NCBI GenBank assembly: GCA_003864575.1
Contig: BHES01000010.1
Coordinates: 1 to 55,164 of the forward strand
Source: Enterobacterales bacterium
GTDB taxonomy: Bacteria > Pseudomonadota > Gammaproteobacteria > Enterobacterales > Enterobacteriaceae
Length of the DNA stretch: 55,164 bases
Reading direction: 5' to 3'
Shown: piece by piece, positions 50,590 to 55,164 of the stretch
Position numbering within the stretch: the first letter of the stretch is position 1
Layout of the letters: the number at the start of each line of letters is the position of its first letter
The notes under the pieces: model-generated
Database searches by the model: none
Seen by the model: only the letters and a program-made list of their open reading frames with translations
Told to the model about the DNA's origin: nothing
Translations under genes and position numbers: made by a program

Positions 50590-50734
50590 GTTTACTCCTG
50601 TAAGCGTTGTTCGAGCAGCAACCGGTTTCAGTAACAAGAAAGAGTGTGCTGGCCGAATCTGAGGCGCAGATCATGCCACATAATCGTTTCTAAACCCAGT
50701 TCGGAATCAGTGCAGATTTGCGAGGATTATCCAT

Positions 50735-50766
50735 AAAAATGAAATCGGGACGCATTGAGCGTCCCG
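50735..50766 (-). terminator. Probable terminator after mnmA
   Basis: CGGGACGC / GCGTCCCG, an 8-bp perfect GC-rich stem (50746-50766) with a 5-nt loop. On the minus strand it is followed by ATTTCATTTTTA. It lies about 45 bp past the mnmA stop. Confidence 0.75.
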
Positions 50767-50807
50767 TCGTGATACTAACGATGTAACTACCCGTATAGCC
50801 GCCGGTG

Positions 50808-51911
50808 TTACAGCGGATGGCGCTGTTCGATGATGCCACCGCCAAGACAGATTTCACCGATGTAAAACACGGCGGACTGTCCGGGCGTGACGGCAGCCAC
50901 CGGCGCATCGAAACGCACGTCAATGCGCTCATCGTCGAGCGGCGTCACGGTGCAGGGGATATCCTGCTGGCGATAGCGGGTTTTCACCATGCATTTGAAC
51001 GGCTCGGTGATGGGTTTACGGTCAACCCAATGCAGTTGCTGGGCTATCAGACCGACGGACATCAAACGCGGATGTTCACCGCCCTGGGCAACGTAGAGAA
51101 TGTTATTTGCCACGTCTTTATCCACCACATACCACGGATCTTCGCCGCCGTCTTTCTGACCACCAATCCCCAGTCCTTTACGCTGACCGAGCGTGTGGTA
51201 CATCAGACCCTGATGTTGGCCCATGTCCTGACCATCGACGCTTTTAATCGGGCCGGGTTGAGCAGGGAGATAGCGTCCAAGGAAGTCTTTGAATTTGCGC
51301 TCACCGATAAAACAGATGCCGGTGGAGTCTTTCTTTTTAGCGGTGATTAAATCCAGCTCTTCGGCAATGCGGCGTACTTCGGGTTTTTCCAGCTCGCCCA
51401 CGGGGAATAAACTCTGCGCGACTTGGTCGCTGCCGAGCGTATAGAGGAAGTAGCTTTGATCTTTATTGCCGTCGGTGCCGCGCAGCAGGTGGCTGATGCC
51501 GTCGAAATCCTTGCGGCGCACGTAGTGGCCGGTCGCAATGAAGTCTGCGCCCAGGTCTTCAGCGGCAAACTCCAGGAAGGCTTTGAATTTGATCTCTTTA
51601 TTACACAGGATATCCGGATTAGGGGTTCGACCCGCTTTGTACTCTTCGAGGAAGAGCTCAAAAACGTTGTCCCAATATTCCGCCGCAAAATTCACGGTGT
51701 GCAGTTTCATGCCCAGCTTGTCGCACACGGCCTGCGCATCGGCAAGATCGGTCGCGGCTGTGCAATATTCTTCGTTGTCGTCCTCTTCCCAATTTTTCAT
51801 GAAGAGGCCCTCCACCTGGTAGCCTTGCTGTTGTAGCAAATAGGCCGAAACGGAGGAGTCGACGCCGCCGGACATCCCGACGATCACTTTTTTCTGGCTG
51901 TTGTCAGACAT
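50808..51911 (-). CDS. mnmA: tRNA-specific 2-thiouridylase
   Basis: Makes 2-thiouridine at the wobble position of tRNA Lys, Glu and Gln, with sulfur relayed from TusE. It is 367 residues. The PP-loop [13 protein letters not shown] is near 12-24. The catalytic cysteines are in [10 protein letters not shown] (about 102) and [12 protein letters not shown] (about 199). [14 protein letters not shown] is typical. The start at 51911 ([13 protein letters not shown]) matches homologues and has GGGA upstream; a longer frame adding MFFGTI is rejected. Confidence 0.97.
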   Translation of the reverse strand: MSDNSQKKVIVGMSGGVDSSVSAYLLQQQGYQVEGLFMKNWEEDDNEEYCTAATDLADAQAVCDKLGMKLHTVNFAAEYWDNVFELFLEEYKAGRTPNPDILCNKEIKFKAFLEFAAEDLGADFIATGHYVRRKDFDGISHLLRGTDGNKDQSYFLYTLGSDQVAQSLFPVGELEKPEVRRIAEELDLITAKKKDSTGICFIGERKFKDFLGRYLPAQPGPIKSVDGQDMGQHQGLMYHTLGQRKGLGIGGQKDGGEDPWYVVDKDVANNILYVAQGGEHPRLMSVGLIAQQLHWVDRKPITEPFKCMVKTRYRQQDIPCTVTPLDDERIDVRFDAPVAAVTPGQSAVFYIGEICLGGGIIEQRHPL

Positions 51912-52040
51912 AATAGTCCCGAAAAACATAGGTAAATTGCCCGGCGGGTGGCGCTTTTGACTGGCGTTTCAATGCCAGAAAGTCACACGAGGATGAAGGC
52001 CGCGCGCAACAAAAAGTCACTCCGGACCGGACAGCGGTGG

Positions 52041-52067
52041 TTAGTGTTTTTTACGTAAAAAAACTAA
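52041..52067. repeat. AT-rich inverted repeat upstream of mnmA
   Basis: TTAGTGTTTTTTAC and GTAAAAAAACTAA form a 13-bp inverted repeat with one bulge and no spacer, in the 222-bp nudJ-mnmA gap. With no loop it looks more like a protein-binding palindrome or cruciform than a standard terminator. Confidence 0.5.
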
Positions 52068-52133
52068 GCGCGAAATTTTATCACGTCAGACGGCTGGCTG
52101 CACCGTTGATTGGTGTAGCCAGCGAGGGCGTGA

Positions 52134-52580
52134 CTATTCCGGGAGGTTGAAGTTAGCAAGCAGATCAAGGGGATAGCGCAAGCTTTGCCGATAGCAGCGA
52201 ATACTTTCAGCCACCAGCGGGGAGCGCAACCGGGTTGAACCGATGATTTCATCCGCGCTGGCCCAGACGCAGCGGTCAATGTCGCTGTCCTGAGGTTCAG
52301 TGGGCGGTTGTTCGTCGAGATCAATCACGAACGCGAAGCGCAGGAACGGCGTGCCGTCCGGTGCCTGCCACTGATGTAATTTGAGGAAAGATTGCGGCTC
52401 GGCATGAATACCGGTTTCTTCATACAGTTCGCGTTTAGCGGCACTGAACAGGGTCTCATTGGCTTCAAGATGACCGGCAGGTTGATTCCAGGTCACTTTG
52501 CCATTGACGGTTTCTTCCACCACCAGAAATTGCCCCTGCGACTGCACCACGCAGGCGACGGTGACGTGCGGTTTAAACAT
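52134..52580 (-). CDS. nudJ: Nudix phosphatase NudJ
   Basis: A Nudix hydrolase acting on HMP-pyrophosphate and nucleoside triphosphates in E. coli. It is 148 residues. The Nudix box [23 protein letters not shown] (about 36-58) has the EExGT-type metal-binding RELYEE core. [15 protein letters not shown] is conserved near the end. The start at 52580 ([12 protein letters not shown]) equals the E. coli start and overlaps the rluE stop by 8 nt; the longer frame is rejected. Confidence 0.95.
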   Translation of the reverse strand: MFKPHVTVACVVQSQGQFLVVEETVNGKVTWNQPAGHLEANETLFSAAKRELYEETGIHAEPQSFLKLHQWQAPDGTPFLRFAFVIDLDEQPPTEPQDSDIDRCVWASADEIIGSTRLRSPLVAESIRCYRQSLRYPLDLLANFNLPE

Positions 52581-53205
52581 CTGAGATCTCCTTCCATTGT
52601 CCGGGTTGTAAATCTCCGAGCGAATATTCACCCATGCTAAAGCGGATCAGGCGCAGTGTTGGCAAGCCAACGTGTGCGGTCATCCGGCGCACCTGACGGT
52701 TGCGGCCTTCATATAAGGTGATTTTCAGCCAGGCTGTCGGGATGGCTTTGCGCTCGCGAATAGGCGGATTACGCGGCCACAGCCACTGCGGCTCTTCCAC
52801 CACATCGACGCCTGCGGGCAGGGTTTTGCCATCTTTCAGCTCAACCCCTGAACGCAGCGCATTCACCGCGGCGTCGTCAGGTGTCCCTTCAACCTGTACA
52901 TAATAGACTTTGCCGGTTCGCTTGCCCGGCTGAGTCAGCGCAGCCTGCAGTTTGCCATCGTTGGTCAGTACCAGTAAACCTTCGCTGTCGCGGTCCAGAC
53001 GCCCTGCGGCATAGATGTCTGTTAATGAGATGTAGTCTTTGAGCGTGGCCCGGCCGGCTTCGTCGGTGAACTGCGGAAGCACATCAAACGGTTTATTAAA
53101 CAGCACCACTTTACGTGGACCATTTTGTGTTGGACGTACCCTGTCAGGCCGCTTGCTGAAACGGTTAACGTGGTGATTTTTAACAGAGATCAGTTTCATA
53201 GGCAT
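52573..53205 (-). CDS. rluE: 23S rRNA pseudouridine(2457) synthase RluE
   Basis: RsuA-family pseudouridine synthase acting on U2457 of 23S rRNA. It is 210 residues with no S4 domain and a basic N-terminus. Motif [15 protein letters not shown] and the catalytic Asp in [17 protein letters not shown] (about 70) are present, with [22 protein letters not shown] near the end. The start may be the ATG at 53205 or 53199. A TATAAT on the minus strand at 53233-53228 gives a leader of only about 16 nt. Confidence 0.95.
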   Translation of the reverse strand: MPMKLISVKNHHVNRFSKRPDRVRPTQNGPRKVVLFNKPFDVLPQFTDEAGRATLKDYISLTDIYAAGRLDRDSEGLLVLTNDGKLQAALTQPGKRTGKVYYVQVEGTPDDAAVNALRSGVELKDGKTLPAGVDVVEEPQWLWPRNPPIRERKAIPTAWLKITLYEGRNRQVRRMTAHVGLPTLRLIRFSMGEYSLGDLQPGQWKEISDV

Positions 53206-53227
53206 TGAAGTCAGAGAGAATTAGCGC

Positions 53228-53233
53228 ATTATA
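53228..53233 (-). promoter_or_regulatory. -10 element of the rluE promoter
   Basis: A perfect TATAAT on the minus strand, 23 nt before the rluE ATG. The -35 region is poor. An imperfect dyad TGAAAACGGTTTCA (53236-53249) sits next to it between rluE and icd. It resembles, but has two extra bases compared with, the Cra consensus TGAAACGTTTCA. Confidence 0.45.
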
Positions 53234-53331
53234 CGTGAAAACGGTTTCAGATTGGCGCGCGGACATTATTCAAGTAATATCGACCCGCATCTTACAAATT
53301 TTTAACAAAAATGCGCTCGAAGGAGAGGTTA

Positions 53332-54585
53332 ATGGAAAGCAAAGTAGTTGTTCCGGCGGAAGGTAAAAAGATTACAGTTGATGCCCAGGGTAAACTGATC
53401 ATTCCTAATAATCCTATTATCCCGTTCATTGAAGGCGACGGTATTGGCGTTGACGTTACTCCTGCCATGATCAAAGTGGTGGATGCAGCGGTTAAAAAAG
53501 CCTACAACGGCGAACGTAAAATTTCCTGGATGGAAATCTATACCGGTGAGAAATCAGTAGAACTGTACGGTAAAGACGTATGGTTGCCTGAAGAGACACT
53601 GGACCTGATCCGCGATTACCGCGTTGCCATCAAAGGTCCGCTGACTACCCCGGTCGGTGGCGGTATCCGCTCCCTGAACGTTGCCCTGCGCCAGCAGCTT
53701 GATCTGTATATCTGCCTGCGCCCGGTTCGTTATTACACCGGCACACCAAGCCCGGTAAAACGCCCGGAAGACACCGACATGGTGATTTTCCGTGAGAACT
53801 CCGAAGATATCTATGCAGGTATCGAATGGAAAGCCGGTTCAGCTGAAGCTGACAAAGTGATCAAATTCCTGCAAGACGAAATGGGCGTGAAGAAAATCCG
53901 TTTCCCACAGGATTGCGGTATTGGCATCAAGCCTTGCTCAGAAGAAGGCACCAAGCGTCTGGTTCGCGCGGCTATTGAATACACTATTACTAACGATCGT
54001 GATTCCCTGACTTTGGTTCACAAAGGCAACATCATGAAGTTCACCGAAGGTGCGTTCAAAGATTGGGGTTACCAGTTGGCTCGTGAAGAGTTCGGCGGTG
54101 AGCTTATCGATGGCGGCCCGTGGGTGAAAATCAAGAACCCTAACAACGGCAAAGACATCATCATTAAAGATGTGATTGCCGATGCTTTCCTGCAACAGAT
54201 CCTGCTGCGTCCGGCCGAATATGACGTTATCGCCTGTATGAACCTGAACGGTGACTACATTTCCGACGCCCTGGCGGCGCAGGTTGGCGGCATCGGCATC
54301 GCACCAGGTGCTAACATCGGTACGGATTGTGCCTTGTTCGAAGCCACCCACGGCACAGCACCTAAGTATGCTGGTCAGGATAAAGTGAACCCAGGTTCCA
54401 TTATTCTTTCTGCAGAAATGATGCTGCGTCATATGGAATGGTTCGAAGCGGCAGACCTGATCGTTAAAGGTATGCAGGGCGCAATCGCCGCCAAAACTGT
54501 GACTTACGATTTCGAACGTCAGATGGACGGCGCTAAACTACTGAAATGTTCAGAGTTTGGCGATGCCATGATTAAAAATATGTAA
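53332..54585 (+). CDS. icd: NADP-dependent isocitrate dehydrogenase
   Basis: TCA-cycle enzyme converting isocitrate to 2-oxoglutarate with NADP. It is 417 residues. The phosphorylatable Ser (113 in E. coli, 114 here) is in [12 protein letters not shown]. The Asp metal ligands are in [17 protein letters not shown], and the NADP site has [16 protein letters not shown]. The start at 53332 ([13 protein letters not shown]) has AAGGAGAGG upstream; an ATG 21 nt earlier is rejected. The icd 3' end is a known phage integration site in E. coli, but no duplicated icd end is visible here. Confidence 0.98.
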   Translation: MESKVVVPAEGKKITVDAQGKLIIPNNPIIPFIEGDGIGVDVTPAMIKVVDAAVKKAYNGERKISWMEIYTGEKSVELYGKDVWLPEETLDLIRDYRVAIKGPLTTPVGGGIRSLNVALRQQLDLYICLRPVRYYTGTPSPVKRPEDTDMVIFRENSEDIYAGIEWKAGSAEADKVIKFLQDEMGVKKIRFPQDCGIGIKPCSEEGTKRLVRAAIEYTITNDRDSLTLVHKGNIMKFTEGAFKDWGYQLAREEFGGELIDGGPWVKIKNPNNGKDIIIKDVIADAFLQQILLRPAEYDVIACMNLNGDYISDALAAQVGGIGIAPGANIGTDCALFEATHGTAPKYAGQDKVNPGSIILSAEMMLRHMEWFEAADLIVKGMQGAIAAKTVTYDFERQMDGAKLLKCSEFGDAMIKNM

Positions 54586-54610
54586 TGGCGGCATCGTTAC
54601 ATTGAACGTT

Positions 54611-54636
54611 GGGGGCATCGCGCCCCCTTTGTTTTT
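54611..54636 (+). terminator. Rho-independent terminator of icd
   Basis: GGGGGC / GCCCCC stem with a 5-nt loop, then TTTGTTTTT. Confidence 0.88.
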
Positions 54637-54858
54637 CCCCTATCACCAATCTTTCCTCTGCAAAACCGAACAAAAAACATACCCGTTAAATAGCCAAAAC
54701 AACTCAGTCTTTCCCACCGTCTATTTTAATCCTCTGCCATTCCTGACCTGAGAACACGAAGTCGCGATGGATACGCTTGCAACTTAGCGAAGTGGCTTGT
54801 CGAAACGCAAAATAGTAAAGATGCGATAGAAATCCTCGCCCCTTAACCGGCCTGGGTT
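54637..54858. other. Non-coding stretch after icd
   Basis: No gene, RNA or clear control site is recognised between the icd terminator and the 18-bp repeat array. It has no long open frame on either strand. Confidence 0.5.
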
Positions 54859-54985
54859 TTCTTATATCTCGGGGCTTTTTTATATTTCAAAGAATTCTTG
54901 TATGTCGGGTTTTCTTATATCTCGGAAAATTCTCGTATCTCGGAAAAATATTGTATCTCAGGAGGTTCTTGTATTTCTTGGGATT
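54859..54985. repeat. Array of seven degenerate 18-bp repeats
   Basis: A core RTATNTC followed by GG, AG, AA or TT recurs at 54864, 54882, 54900, 54917, 54935, 54953 and 54971, giving spacings 18, 18, 17, 18, 18, 18. The fuller unit is roughly TTCTTGTATCTCGGAAAA. The plus strand is open in one frame (54847-54993) with a six-residue period but has no ATG or GTG, so coding is doubtful. The array abuts the IS630-family element. Its function is unknown. Confidence 0.75.
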
Positions 54986-54988
54986 CAG

Positions 54989-55164
54989 TATGACTACTAT
55001 ACACAGTTAACTTGAAGATGCATTTTTCAGCATCTGGAAGTTGTCATTAATTCGGCGTGGCAACGCACCAGAAAGTCCCGGTAATATTTCACTAAAAAAT
55101 CGTCTTATCTCCTCCCGGAACTGCTTTGCTGAAGCGAAGTAACGGTTGTTTCTTACCTCCTCAT
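54989..55164 (-). mobile_element. IS630-family insertion sequence, end (partial)
   Basis: The 3' end of an IS630-type transposase runs off the right edge. IS630 elements insert at TA, and a TA at 54989-54990 just outside TGACTACTATACACAG is a reasonable outer boundary. The exact end is inferred, because the other terminus is not in the window. Confidence 0.6.
55007..55164 (-). CDS. IS630-family transposase, C-terminal fragment
   Basis: Reading the minus strand from the window edge gives an open frame ending in TAA at 55009-55007. It contains RNNRYFASAKQFREEIRRFF and later RRINDNFQML, the C-terminal signature of IS630/Tc1-like DDE transposases (RN-x-YF...FR...FF...RINDNF). The upstream part, including the DDE residues, is outside the window, so intactness is unknown. 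Confidence 0.8.
   Translation of the reverse strand, partial: EEVRNNRYFASAKQFREEIRRFFSEILPGLSGALPRRINDNFQMLKNASSS

Noticed and set aside
53236..53249. Cra operator between rluE and icd
   Set aside because: The dyad TGAAAACGGTTTCA has a centre two bases longer than the Cra consensus, so it was kept only as a remark and not called as a site.
54535..54858. Phage attachment duplication of the icd 3' end
   Set aside because: No second copy of the last icd codons is visible downstream inside the window, so integration at icd is not supported by direct evidence here.
54859..54985. CRISPR array
   Set aside because: The 18-bp units follow one another with no unique spacers of 30 bp or so, and no cas genes are present.

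Overview
The window is about 55 kb of chromosome from a member of the Enterobacterales. The gene order follows the 24-25 min region of Escherichia coli almost gene for gene: rne / rluC / yceF / yceD-rpmF-plsX-fabHDG-acpP-fabF-pabC-mltG-tmk-holB-tatD family / ptsG / hinT-ycfL-lpoB-thiK-nagZ-ycfP / ndh / ycfJ / mfd / lolCDE / cobB / pepT / roxA / phoQP / purB-hflD-mnmA-nudJ-rluE / icd. Protein divergence from E. coli and the local rearrangements suggest a Yersiniaceae-type genome (Rahnella, Ewingella, Serratia relatives). The genus cannot be settled from the sequence alone.

Layout. Positions 1-144 are the right end of an IS3-family element lying 16 bp beyond the rne stop codon. Positions 161-5650 carry RNase E, two RNA-modification or Maf-type genes and their control regions. 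Positions 5754-16488 are the ribosomal protein L32 / phospholipid and fatty-acid synthesis / folate / cell-wall / dTMP / DNA polymerase III supercluster. Positions 16539-18317 hold ptsG with recognisable CRP, Mlc and SgrS-type control sites. Positions 18466-22357 are a probable operon for cell-wall recycling and synthesis (LpoB, NagZ) and thiamine salvage (ThiK). Then come ndh with an excellent FNR box, and ycfJ.

Three departures from the E. coli backbone stand out. (1) Between ycfJ and mfd (25013-31374), E. coli has comR-bhsA-ldtC. This window has a complete periplasmic molybdenum aldehyde-oxidase-type system: divergent maturation genes (XdhC-like chaperone and MocA-like cytidylyltransferase), a Tat-exported molybdopterin subunit, a 2x[2Fe-2S] subunit and a tri-haem cytochrome c. 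(2) nagK is absent between lolE and cobB. (3) Between phoP and purB sits a yegT-yegU-yegV-yegW cluster (nucleoside-type transporter, ADP-ribosylglycohydrolase-type hydrolase, PfkB kinase, GntR/UTRA regulator). The phoP-yegT intergenic region holds two different sets of 11-bp-phased repeats: three GTTTA half-sites facing phoP, and three AAGGTAT repeats plus an inverted copy facing yegT.

Past icd the DNA is apparently non-coding for about 420 bp. It contains an array of seven degenerate repeats with an 18-bp period, directly next to the 3' end of an IS630-family transposase that runs off the window. The window is therefore bounded by two different insertion sequences. The most novel-looking items are the 18-bp array (54859-54985), the AAGGTAT array (44308-44350) and the molybdenum oxidase locus. 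The rest is conserved core genome.
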